15,639 nucleotides of DNA from PS1 clade bacterium (GTDB taxonomy: Bacteria > Pseudomonadota > Alphaproteobacteria > RS24): NCBI GenBank assembly GCA_016779015.1, contig JADHOK010000021.1, forward strand, positions 1 through 15,639. The letters run 5' to 3'. The notes under the pieces are model-generated. The model worked only from the letters and a program-made list of their open reading frames with translations. It was not told the origin of the DNA and searched no databases. Positions within the stretch are counted from its first letter, which is position 1; every line of letters starts with the position of its first letter. The position numbers and the translations under genes are program-made. This document shows positions 1 through 6,446 of the stretch, in pieces.

Positions 1-1
1 C

Positions 2-982
2 GATGGTGTGGTGCTGGCGACGCCGCTGGTCGATGGCCAAGCCATGCTGTCTTCGGGCGATGCGGCGCGCGGGGTTTTGCTGCGCGGTTTGCCGGTCGAT
101 AAGCTGCAGCAATTGCCCAGCCTCAAAGGCAATGTTCAAGAAGGCTCGTTCGAGGATTTGCGGCGTCCCAATAGCATTGCTGTGGGCGCGCGCTTGGCTG
201 AGCGCTATGGTTTTAAGCTGGGGCAGAAAATCTCACTGATTTCGCCGCGCGGCACTGTTACGCCGTTCGGCACTGCGCCGCGCCTCAAGCAATTCACGCT
301 GGTGGCGATTTTTCGCGTCGGCCTGTCAGAATATGATTTGAACTTTACTTTTTCGTCGATTGAAACGGCGTCGGGGTTTTTCGGTTTCGGCCCGCATCAG
401 GGGGCCATTGATGTCATTCTTGATGACCCCGACAGTATCGATGCGCGGGCGGCTGCGTTGCGCACGGCTGCCGGTGCGGAAAATTATTTGACCGATTGGA
501 AGCAAACCAACAGCACATTGGCGGGCGCGCTGGAGGTCGAGCGCAATGTCATGTTCATCATTCTGACGATGATTTTGCTGGTGGCGGCGCTGAACATCGT
601 CTCCGGTCTGATTATGTTGGTGCGCGATAAAGGCCGCGATATCGCCGTCTTGCGCTCCATGGGCGCGAGCCGCGGTATGGTGCTGCGCATCTTTTTCATC
701 ACTGGTGCCAGCATTGGTGTGCTGGGCACGCTTGCGGGCCTGCTCGCCGGTGTGTTGCTCAGTGCATATATTGAAGAAATTAGGCAAGTGCTCATCTGGG
801 CCACCGGTGCCAATTTGTTTCCGGCCGAGATTTATTTCCTTGAGCGCATGCCGGCGCGCATTCTGCCACGCGATGTGATGCAAGTGGCGCTGATGGCGTT
901 GACCTTGTCTTTCCTCTCAACCTTGTATCCGGCATGGCGTGCTGCCTCGCAGGAGCCGGTGGAGCTGCTGCGCAATGAGTAA
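2..982 (+). CDS. lolC: Lipoprotein-releasing ABC transporter permease, LolC/LolE family (5' truncated by window edge)
   Basis: This is the C-terminal part of the inner-membrane permease that, with LolD, extracts mature lipoproteins from the inner membrane and passes them to the periplasmic chaperone LolA. The reading frame is open from base 2 with no start in the window. What remains is about 180 residues of the large periplasmic domain, then the FtsX-type membrane core: hydrophobic segments near 545-620, 677-772 and 875-938. A cytoplasmic stretch 'RDKGRDIAVLRSMGAS' follows the first segment, and the protein ends with the family-typical 'YPAWRAASQEPVELLRNE'. It overlaps lolD by 8 nt (stop TAA at 980-982, lolD ATG at 975), which implies translational coupling. 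Many alphaproteobacteria carry a single LolC/E-type gene, so LolC versus LolE cannot be decided here. The family assignment is very secure; the gene letter is not. Confidence 0.93.
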   Translation, partial: DGVVLATPLVDGQAMLSSGDAARGVLLRGLPVDKLQQLPSLKGNVQEGSFEDLRRPNSIAVGARLAERYGFKLGQKISLISPRGTVTPFGTAPRLKQFTLVAIFRVGLSEYDLNFTFSSIETASGFFGFGPHQGAIDVILDDPDSIDARAAALRTAAGAENYLTDWKQTNSTLAGALEVERNVMFIILTMILLVAALNIVSGLIMLVRDKGRDIAVLRSMGASRGMVLRIFFITGASIGVLGTLAGLLAGVLLSAYIEEIRQVLIWATGANLFPAEIYFLERMPARILPRDVMQVALMALTLSFLSTLYPAWRAASQEPVELLRNE

Positions 983-1652
983 GCAAGTGGTTATTGACGG
1001 GATTGAGCGGCGCTTTGTGCAAGGCACGCGGGAGCTGCACGTGCTGCGCGGCGTATCGTTGGAGATTGCGGCGGGCGAGGTGGTGGCGTTGGTTGGCCCG
1101 AGCGGTTCCGGCAAGTCGAGCCTGCTGCACCTTGTCGGCCTGCTGGAGAAGCCCGATGGTGGCACAATCACGCTGAATGGCGAGGTAATCGATACCGATA
1201 ATGACCGCGCGCGCACGGCGGTGCGGCTGCGCCATATCGGCTTTGTCTATCAATTCCATAATCTGCTGCCCGAGTTCACCGCGCAAGAAAACATCGCTTT
1301 GCCGGCGCGATTGGCCGGGCAGGGCAAACAGACGGCGATGGCCGCCGCCTTGGCGTCTCTTGAGCGCCTTGGCCTCGCCGATAGGGCTACGCATTTGCCG
1401 TCACAGCTGTCGGGCGGTGAGCAGCAGCGTGTCGCGATTGCCCGAGCGCTGGCCAACCACCCGACCTTGCTGCTGGTCGATGAGCCGACAGGCAGTCTGG
1501 ATGGCGCGGCCGGTGAAAAGGTCGCCGATTTACTGGTGCGCGAAGCCAAAGAGCAGGGGGCCGCGGTGCTGCTGGCGACCCATGATATGGACCTTGCCGC
1601 GCGCGCCGACCGTATTGTGCGTCTGCGCGACGGCCAAATCCATAATAACTAA
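975..1652 (+). CDS. lolD: Lipoprotein-releasing system ATP-binding protein LolD
   Basis: This cytoplasmic ATPase powers the LolC/E permease in lipoprotein release from the inner membrane. The 225-residue product has every ABC ATPase motif in order: Walker A GPSGSGKS (41-48), Q-loop Q93 in 'VYQFHNLLPEF', signature LSGGEQ (145-150), Walker B LLLVDE (165-170), D-loop SLDG (174-177) and H-loop H203. 'FHNLLPEFTAQEN' after the Q-loop is typical of the LolD/MacB branch. The frame is open further upstream (ATG at 939), but the start at 975 gives the family-length N-terminus MSKQVV, has GGAG at 961-964, and overlaps the permease stop by 8 nt. It ends in TAA at 1650-1652. A short AT-rich inverted repeat with a T run (1651-1668) follows, too weak to call a terminator. 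The partner permease just upstream makes the LolD assignment secure over other ABC ATPases. Confidence 0.96.
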   Translation: MSKQVVIDGIERRFVQGTRELHVLRGVSLEIAAGEVVALVGPSGSGKSSLLHLVGLLEKPDGGTITLNGEVIDTDNDRARTAVRLRHIGFVYQFHNLLPEFTAQENIALPARLAGQGKQTAMAAALASLERLGLADRATHLPSQLSGGEQQRVAIARALANHPTLLLVDEPTGSLDGAAGEKVADLLVREAKEQGAAVLLATHDMDLAARADRIVRLRDGQIHNN

Positions 1653-1698
1653 CTAAGCAGTTGTTTTTACGTGGTTTTAACCGAATATATTTTTCTGT

Positions 1699-1729
1699 TT
1701 GACAAAAGAACAAAAAGTGAACATATTAT
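1699..1729 (+). promoter_or_regulatory. Candidate LexA-controlled promoter of the small membrane peptide gene
   Basis: TTGACA at 1699-1704 is a perfect -35 hexamer. The -10 is less exact: CATATT (1722-1727, spacer 17) or TATTAT (1724-1729, spacer 19). The region is clearly more AT-rich than its surroundings. Transcription would start near 1734, leaving a leader of about 18 nt before the ATG at 1752. The LexA-type repeat lies between the two hexamers, the classic position for repression by steric blocking. The hexamers are seen; promoter activity is inferred. Confidence 0.68.
1708..1722 (+). promoter_or_regulatory. LexA (SOS) box, alphaproteobacterial type GAAC-N7-GAAC
   Basis: GAAC at 1708-1711 and GAAC at 1719-1722 are separated by exactly seven bases (AAAAAGT). 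This is the direct-repeat operator known for LexA in alphaproteobacteria (GTTC-N7-GTTC read on the other strand). The match extends to GAACA-N6-GAACA. It sits in an intergenic region, between -35 and -10, upstream of a gene with a strong ribosome binding site. LexA binding itself is inferred from the motif and its position. Confidence 0.75.
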
Positions 1730-1737
1730 TCCCCAAC

Positions 1738-1743
1738 GAGGAG
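1738..1743 (+). promoter_or_regulatory. Strong ribosome binding site of the 33-residue peptide gene
   Basis: GAGGAG lies 8 nt before the ATG at 1752, close to ideal Shine-Dalgarno pairing and spacing. It selects this ATG over the ATG at 1747, which is only 3 nt away and opens a two-codon frame (ATG AGA TGA). It also rules out the in-frame upstream ATG at 1671, which would lie upstream of the promoter. Confidence 0.8.
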
Positions 1744-1751
1744 ACAATGAG

Positions 1752-1853
1752 ATGAAAAACATTCTGGAAGACATCGCCGCTATCTGCACGTTATTGGGCA
1801 TGGGCACCGTCATCATTATGTGGGGCTCGATCGGCCAAGCGCTCGCCGGTTAG
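1752..1853 (+). CDS. Small SOS-type inner-membrane peptide, 33 residues (SidA-like candidate)
   Basis: The product begins MKNILEDI and is almost entirely hydrophobic from about residue 8 to 32 ('AICTLLGMGTVIIMW', then 'GSIGQALAG'). That is one membrane helix with a short charged N-terminus (K2, E6, D7), one cysteine (C12), one tryptophan (W24) and several glycines (G16, G18, G25, G28, G33). No cleavable signal-peptide pattern is visible. A LexA-type box in its promoter and a strong GAGGAG site support a real, DNA-damage-inducible gene. Known SOS-induced peptides of this size are SidA of Caulobacter (a 29-residue division inhibitor acting on FtsW/FtsN) and TisB of E. coli (a membrane-depolarising toxin). 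From memory, Caulobacter sidA also lies next to dnaE, so a SidA-type role is my first choice. The sequence alone does not prove function, and a toxin or stress peptide remains possible. Confidence 0.72.
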   Translation: MKNILEDIAAICTLLGMGTVIIMWGSIGQALAG

Positions 1854-1864
1854 GCATGCTGGCC

Positions 1865-1889
1865 GGGGTTTATCCCCTTTTATATTTTT
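1865..1889 (+). terminator. Possible weak intrinsic terminator after the small peptide gene
   Basis: GGGG (1865-1868), loop TTTAT, CCCC (1874-1877), then a T-rich tail TTTTATATTTTT (1878-1889). The stem is only 4 bp, short for an intrinsic terminator, though all G-C with a good T tract. It starts 12 nt after the peptide stop. If it works, the peptide gene is a stand-alone unit; if not, the SOS promoter would also read into dnaE. Confidence 0.4.
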
Positions 1890-1897
1890 CTGCTTTG

Positions 1898-1925
1898 CTG
1901 ACAGATTGCGCTGCTGCGCTACACT
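1898..1925 (+). promoter_or_regulatory. Candidate sigma-70 type promoter for dnaE
   Basis: CTGACA (1898-1903) and TACACT (1920-1925) with a 16-nt spacer give a moderate housekeeping promoter match. Transcription would start near 1932, leaving a leader of about 65 nt to the GTG at 1998 or 114 nt to the ATG at 2046. Confidence 0.45.
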
Positions 1926-1954
1926 GGCACCGTTCAGGTGATTCCCCCCTGCTT

Positions 1955-1978
1955 GGTGCGCAACGGGTAAGTTGCACC
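1955..1978 (+). other. Hairpin in the dnaE leader
   Basis: GGTGC (1955-1959) and AAC (1962-1964) pair with GTTGCACC (1971-1978). This gives an 8-bp stem with a two-base bulge (1960-1961) and a six-base loop. It lies between the candidate dnaE promoter and the GTG start, so it would be in the mRNA leader. There is no T tract after it, so it is not a terminator. No known riboswitch is recognised. Confidence 0.45.
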
Positions 1979-1997
1979 GGTATTCGTGTGAGGCGTC

Positions 1998-4900
1998 GTG
2001 TCGGAAGCAGAAACAACAATAAACTCTGAGGTAGGGCCACGCCTGATGCGGCCGAAATTCGTCCATTTACGCACCCACAGCGCTTATTCTTTGCTGGAAG
2101 GGGCTTTGCCTGTCAAAACCCTGACGCAAACGGCGCTGGCGGCGCGTATGCCGGCCTTGGCGGTCACCGATCGCAATAATCTGTTCGGCGCGCTGGAATT
2201 CGCTGAAACCGCCTCCGGCCTTGGTGTGCAGCCGATTATCGGCGCGACACTGAATGTGCGAGACGGTGATGAGCATGGCGATCTGGCTTTTCTGGTCAAA
2301 AACCAAGCCGGTTACACCAATCTGATGGCGCTGATTAGCGCCGCTCACCTGAATAGTAACGGCAAAGAAGGGCCGGGCGTGACGCTGGACGAGGTGGCGG
2401 ACGCGGCGGCCGGCCTGATATGCTTGACCGGCGGGCCGGACGGCCTCGTTAATCAGCTTCTGGCCAATAATCAAACCGCTCCTGCAGAAAGTAAATTAAC
2501 TAAGTTAAACAATATCTTTGAAGATAATCTTTATGTGGAACTTCAACGTTATGCAGGGCGCGAAGATGACGAAATTGAAGCGCAATTAATCGATTTCGCC
2601 TACGCCAAGGCGCTGCCTTTGGTGGCCACCAATCAGGCGTATTTTGCGTCTGAAGACGATTATCGCGCCCATGACGCGCTGATTTGCATCGCCGAGGGGC
2701 GGTATATTAATGAGCAGGACCGGCGGCGACTGACCCCCGACCATCGGTTGAAATCGGCCGAGGAAATGTGCGCCTTGTTCGCTGATTTGCCCGAAGCGTT
2801 GGAAAACACCGTCGAAATTGCCCAGCGTTGCGCTTTTCGCCCGACCGAGCACGCGCCCATTTTACCGGCTTTTTCCAAAACCGATGAACTCGATGAGTTG
2901 AGAAAGCAGGCAGCAGAAGGGCTGACGGCGCGGCTGCAACAAGTCGAAGCGGCGGCTGATGAGACGGCCTATCGGGAGCGCTTGGATTTTGAGTTGAAAG
3001 TCATAGCCGATATGGGGTTTCCCGGCTATTTCCTCATTGTTGCGGATTTCATCAAATGGGCCAAGGCGCAAAATATAGCGGTCGGGCCGGGGCGCGGCTC
3101 CGGTGCCGGTTCGGTGGTTGCTTGGGCCTTGACCATTACCGATCTCGACCCGTTGCGGTTCGGCTTGCTGTTCGAGCGGTTTTTGAACCCTGAGCGGGTC
3201 TCCATGCCGGATTTTGATATCGATTTCTGCCAGTCGCGGCGCGACGAAGTTATCAGCTATGTGCAGCAGAAATATGGCCGCGATCAGGTGGCGCAAATCA
3301 TCACTTTTGGGAAGCTGCAAGCGCGCGCCGTGCTGCGCGATGTCGGCCGTGTGCTGCAAATGCCTTATGGGCAAATCGACCGTTTGTGCAAAATGGTGCC
3401 GAATAATCCGGCCAATCCGGTGACGCTACAAGAGGCGATTGACCAAGAGCCGCGCCTGCAGGCCGAGCGCGACAGCGACCCGCAAGTGGCTGAGCTGATT
3501 GAGATAAGCCTGAAACTGGAAGGGCTGTATCGCCACGCCTCGACCCACGCCGCCGGTGTGGTGATTGGTGACCGGCCGCTGCAACAATTAGTGCCGCTTT
3601 ACCGCGACCCGAAATCCGACATGCCGGTGACGCAATTCAATATGAAATGGGTGGAGAAAGCCGGGCTGGTGAAGTTCGATTTTCTCGGCCTCAAAACCCT
3701 GACGGTGCTGGAAAAAGCTGTCGAGCTGCTGGCCGAGACCGGCGTTCATATCGATATCAATAATCTGCCGCTCGACGACGCCGCGTCTTATGAGTTGATG
3801 GGGCGCGGCGACACGGTTGGCGTTTTCCAGCTCGAAAGTGCGGGCATGCGCGACGTGTTGCGCAAAATGAAGCCGGATAAATTTGAGGATATCATCGCGC
3901 TGGTGGCGCTGTATCGCCCCGGCCCGATGGATAATATCCCGCTCTATATTGCGCGCAAAAAAGGCGAGGAAGAACTCGACTATCTCTATGACAGTCTGCA
4001 GCCGATTTTGCAGGAGACCTATGGGGTGATGATTTATCAGGAGCAGGTGATGCAAATTGCGCAGACCCTGTCGGGTTACTCGCTGGGCGAGGCCGACCTG
4101 TTGCGCCGCGCCATGGGTAAAAAGATTAAAGAGGAAATGGCGGCGCAAAAAGCCCGCTTTGTCGATGGCGCGGTGGAAAACGGCGTGCCCAAAAACAAAG
4201 CGGCGCAGATTTTCGACCAGGTTGACCGCTTCGCCGGTTACGGCTTCAACAAAAGCCACGCCGCCGCTTATGCGCTGATTGCCTATCAAACCGCCTGGCT
4301 CAAAGCCAATCATCCGGTGGCTTTTTACGCCGCCTCCATGTCGCTCGATTTCGAGCGCACCGAGAAGCTCAACATCTTCAAACAAGACGCCGCCAAGCAC
4401 GATATCACCTTGCGCATCCCCGATGTTAATTGCTCTGAGGCTTGGTTCGCGATTGACGGCGATCAGGTGTTTTACGCGCTTTCGGCCATTCGAAATGTCG
4501 GCAGCCAAGCCATGCAATTACTGGTTGAGGAGCGCAAAGCCAATGGCCCGTTTAAGGATGTGTTTGATTTCGCGCGCCGCACGGCGGGCATAGGCCTGAA
4601 CAAACGCCTGCTCGAGCATCTGATTGCGGCCGGTGCGCTGGACAGTCTGGAGCCGGACCGCGCCAAGCTGATAGGCGGCATTGAAATTTTGCTCGGCGAA
4701 GCCAGCATCACGCAGTCCGAAAAAGAGTCGCAACAAAACAATCTGTTCGGCGAGGCCGATGTTAGTGAAAGCGCCACGCTGCCGCCGCCGCTGGTGCCGT
4801 GGTCAACCATCGACCGGTTGACGCATGAGTTCAACGCCATCGGCTTTTTCCTCTCCGGTCATCCGCTGGATGATTATAAGCCATTGCTAAAGCGCACGCG

Positions 4901-5429
4901 CGTCGCCTCTTATGAGGAGCTGGAAGCGCGGGTTGAAAAAGAGGTGATGGTGGCGGGCGCGGTCATCAAGGTCGATGAGCGCAAATCCAAAAAAGGCAAT
5001 CCGTTTGCTTTCATCACCCTGTCTGACCCGACGGGGCAGTTTGAGATGACGGCATTCTCCGAAGTGCTGAACGGGTCGCGCGAAATCCTTGATCTCGGCG
5101 CGCTGGTGGTGGCCACTGTGACCATTGAGCGGGAGGATGGCGAGATGCGTCTGCTGGCGCAAAGCCTGCGCCCGGTCGATGATGTGGTGGCCAATACCGA
5201 ATCCGGTTTGCGGATTTTTGTCGAGCGGCCCGAAGCGTGCGATGGCCTCCGCGCGCGCCTTCAAGATGTTGAGCAGCCCAAGCACAAGCGCGGCGGCGAG
5301 GTGTCGCTGGTCATCATGACGCTGGAGCGCGAAGTGGAGATGCGCCTGCCCAAAAAATACGCCATTAATCCGCGCATTGCCGGGGCCATAAAAGCGGTGC
5401 CAGGCGTCTTGCATGTCGATGAGATTTAG
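1998..5429 (+). CDS. dnaE: DNA polymerase III alpha subunit (replicative DnaE)
   Basis: This is the catalytic chain of the replicative polymerase, 1143 residues from the GTG at 1998. In order: N-terminal PHP domain (from 'FVHLRTHSAYSLLEGA', about 21-230), polymerase core with 'GPGRGSGAGS' (about 364-373), catalytic aspartates D405 and D407 in PDFDIDF and D561 in 'VKFDFLGL', 'LLRRAMGKK' (about 702-710), helix-hairpin-helix 'GIGLNKRLLEHLIAAG' (about 864-880), clamp-binding motif QNNLF (913-917) and an OB fold (about 982-1060). The PHP site reads HLRTH rather than HLHTH, so proofreading there is probably lost, as in E. coli. The clamp motif and full length argue for replicative DnaE, not the damage-induced DnaE2. 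The start is uncertain: GTG at 1998 has GAGG only 4 nt away, while the ATG at 2046 (MRPKFVHLR) has AGGG at 2033-2036, 9 nt away, and may be the real start. Confidence 0.98.
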   Translation: MSEAETTINSEVGPRLMRPKFVHLRTHSAYSLLEGALPVKTLTQTALAARMPALAVTDRNNLFGALEFAETASGLGVQPIIGATLNVRDGDEHGDLAFLVKNQAGYTNLMALISAAHLNSNGKEGPGVTLDEVADAAAGLICLTGGPDGLVNQLLANNQTAPAESKLTKLNNIFEDNLYVELQRYAGREDDEIEAQLIDFAYAKALPLVATNQAYFASEDDYRAHDALICIAEGRYINEQDRRRLTPDHRLKSAEEMCALFADLPEALENTVEIAQRCAFRPTEHAPILPAFSKTDELDELRKQAAEGLTARLQQVEAAADETAYRERLDFELKVIADMGFPGYFLIVADFIKWAKAQNIAVGPGRGSGAGSVVAWALTITDLDPLRFGLLFERFLNPERVSMPDFDIDFCQSRRDEVISYVQQKYGRDQVAQIITFGKLQARAVLRDVGRVLQMPYGQIDRLCKMVPNNPANPVTLQEAIDQEPRLQAERDSDPQVAELIEISLKLEGLYRHASTHAAGVVIGDRPLQQLVPLYRDPKSDMPVTQFNMKWVEKAGLVKFDFLGLKTLTVLEKAVELLAETGVHIDINNLPLDDAASYELMGRGDTVGVFQLESAGMRDVLRKMKPDKFEDIIALVALYRPGPMDNIPLYIARKKGEEELDYLYDSLQPILQETYGVMIYQEQVMQIAQTLSGYSLGEADLLRRAMGKKIKEEMAAQKARFVDGAVENGVPKNKAAQIFDQVDRFAGYGFNKSHAAAYALIAYQTAWLKANHPVAFYAASMSLDFERTEKLNIFKQDAAKHDITLRIPDVNCSEAWFAIDGDQVFYALSAIRNVGSQAMQLLVEERKANGPFKDVFDFARRTAGIGLNKRLLEHLIAAGALDSLEPDRAKLIGGIEILLGEASITQSEKESQQNNLFGEADVSESATLPPPLVPWSTIDRLTHEFNAIGFFLSGHPLDDYKPLLKRTRVASYEELEARVEKEVMVAGAVIKVDERKSKKGNPFAFITLSDPTGQFEMTAFSEVLNGSREILDLGALVVATVTIEREDGEMRLLAQSLRPVDDVVANTESGLRIFVERPEACDGLRARLQDVEQPKHKRGGEVSLVIMTLEREVEMRLPKKYAINPRIAGAIKAVPGVLHVDEI

Positions 5430-5452
5430 CCTGTTCCGCGCGCAAGTTTAGC

Positions 5453-5481
5453 TTGCCAGAAACCGCTTAATTTCCTATACC
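5453..5481 (+). promoter_or_regulatory. Candidate promoter of the rpsB-tsf operon
   Basis: TTGCCA (5453-5458) and TATACC (5476-5481) with a 17-nt spacer fit a sigma-70 type promoter. It starts 24 nt after the dnaE stop. A 5-bp hairpin (GCAAG 5442-5446 with CTTGC 5452-5456) overlaps the -35 but has no T tract. Transcription would begin near 5488, giving a leader of about 100 nt before rpsB. Confidence 0.5.
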
Positions 5482-5495
5482 ACGCGCATTACTCA

Positions 5496-5560
5496 CGCAG
5501 GGAATGCCCATTTGCCGGGCGCTCTTCGTGTCGGACATGGTGTTCGATTTCACCCCTGCG
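5496..5560 (+). promoter_or_regulatory. Structured rpsB mRNA leader, possible S2 autoregulatory element
   Basis: A perfect 7-bp stem closes the element: CGCAGGG (5496-5502) with CCCTGCG (5554-5560). Inside are two hairpins: GCCC/GGGC (5506-5509 with 5517-5520) and TCGGACA/TGTTCGA (5531-5537 with 5541-5547, one G-T pair, three-base loop). Together they form a three-way junction between the candidate promoter and the Shine-Dalgarno (AAGGAAGG, 5577-5584). In E. coli, S2 represses rpsB-tsf through a structured leader; whether this RNA is equivalent is inference. No named Rfam family is recognised by eye. Confidence 0.42.
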
Positions 5561-5591
5561 GCGGATTAACGAGAGAAAGGAAGGCAACGCA

Positions 5592-6407
5592 ATGGCTGCA
5601 CTGCCCGATTACAATATGCGTCAACTGCTGGAAGCAGGGGTGCATTTTGGCCACCAAACCCAGCGTTGGAACCCTAAAATGGCGCCGTATATTTTTGGCG
5701 ACCGCAACGGTATTCACATTATGGATCTGTCAAAAACCGTGCCGATGCTGCATCAGGCACTGGTCGCGGTTAAAGATGTTGTCGCTTCGGGCGGCCGCGT
5801 TTTGTTTGTCGGCACCAAGCGCCAGGCCAGCGAGCCGATTGCGCGCCATGCCGGTCAATGCGCGCAATATTTCATGAATTCACGTTGGCTCGGCGGCACG
5901 CTGACCAACTGGCAAACCATTTCCAACTCCATCAAGCGCTTGCGCGAATTGGAAGAAAAACTGGACGGCGATGGCGCCGGTGGTCTGACCAAAAAGGAAA
6001 TCCTCAATCTGACGCGCGAACGCGAAAAGCTGGAACGCGCGCTGGGCGGCATTAAAGAAATGGGCGGTGTGCCCGAGCTGATGTTCGTCGTCGACACCAA
6101 TAAAGAGGCGATTGCTATTGCCGAAGCGAAGACGCTGGGCATTCCGGTTGTCGCCATTGTCGATAGCAATTGCGACCCTGATAGCATTGATTTCCCCATC
6201 CCGGGCAATGATGACGCGGCGCGCGCCATCGAGCTGTATTGCGGTCTGGTATCGAAAGCGGTGATTGCCGGTATCGAAGAGAGCAGCGTCTCATCGGGTA
6301 TTGATTTGGGGGCGGCTGAAGAACCCGCCGCCGAACCGGCTCTCGAAGAGGCACCCGCCGAGGAAGCACCTGCCGAAGCGGCAGATGAAGAAAAAACCGA
6401 TAGCTAA
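5592..6407 (+). CDS. rpsB: 30S ribosomal protein S2
   Basis: Protein of the small ribosomal subunit, needed for docking of S1 and mRNA binding. The 271-residue product has the family N-terminus 'MRQLLEAGVHFGHQTQRWNP' (9-28), 'NSRWLGGTLTNW', 'PELMFVVDTNKEAIAIAEA' and 'GIPVVAIVDSNCDPD'. It is longer than E. coli S2 (241 residues) because of an acidic tail from about residue 226, rich in Glu, Ala and Pro, with EEAPA repeated in tandem at 252-261. Such tails are common in alphaproteobacterial S2. The start ATG has AAGGAAGG at 5577-5584, 7 nt away. It is the first gene of a two-gene operon with tsf, 39 nt downstream, and has its own candidate promoter and leader. A hairpin covers its stop codon. 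Confidence 0.98.
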   Translation: MAALPDYNMRQLLEAGVHFGHQTQRWNPKMAPYIFGDRNGIHIMDLSKTVPMLHQALVAVKDVVASGGRVLFVGTKRQASEPIARHAGQCAQYFMNSRWLGGTLTNWQTISNSIKRLRELEEKLDGDGAGGLTKKEILNLTREREKLERALGGIKEMGGVPELMFVVDTNKEAIAIAEAKTLGIPVVAIVDSNCDPDSIDFPIPGNDDAARAIELYCGLVSKAVIAGIEESSVSSGIDLGAAEEPAAEPALEEAPAEEAPAEAADEEKTDS

Positions 6408-6420
6408 GTTTAGCTCGGTT
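6395..6420. other. Hairpin over the rpsB stop codon, terminator-like on the minus strand
   Basis: AACCG (6395-6399) and AGCTA (6402-6406) pair with TAGCT (6411-6415) and CGGTT (6416-6420). That is 10 bp with one two-base bulge and an AGTT loop, spanning the rpsB TAA (6405-6407). On the plus strand no T tract follows, so it is more likely a processing, stability or partial attenuation hairpin between rpsB and tsf. On the minus strand it is followed at once by a T run (complement of A6 at 6391-6396), the form of an intrinsic terminator. Confidence 0.5.
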
Positions 6421-6446
6421 GCGACAGATTTAATTGGAGATATTCC

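Noticed and set aside
1653..1751. Possible antisense RNA promoter, as expected for a type I toxin-antitoxin such as tisB/istR-1
   Set aside because: The minus strand has a TTGTCA-like -35 but no -10 at acceptable spacing, so there is no evidence for an antisense antitoxin.
1820..2029. 69-codon plus-strand frame overlapping the peptide gene and the dnaE leader
   Set aside because: No Shine-Dalgarno, contains the terminator-like hairpin and dnaE promoter, low-complexity product.
1791..2066. 91-codon minus-strand frame over the small peptide gene and dnaE start, considered as an antisense partner
   Set aside because: No ribosome binding site or promoter visible on that strand, and the composition looks random.
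3588..4517. 309-codon minus-strand open frame opposite dnaE
   Set aside because: Covers the polymerase core of dnaE, whose plus-strand motifs are intact; the opposite product is His/Arg-rich and unlike any family.
5512..5877. 121-codon frame starting in the rpsB leader
   Set aside because: Overlaps rpsB in another frame, lacks a ribosome binding site, and the leader is better explained by RNA structure.
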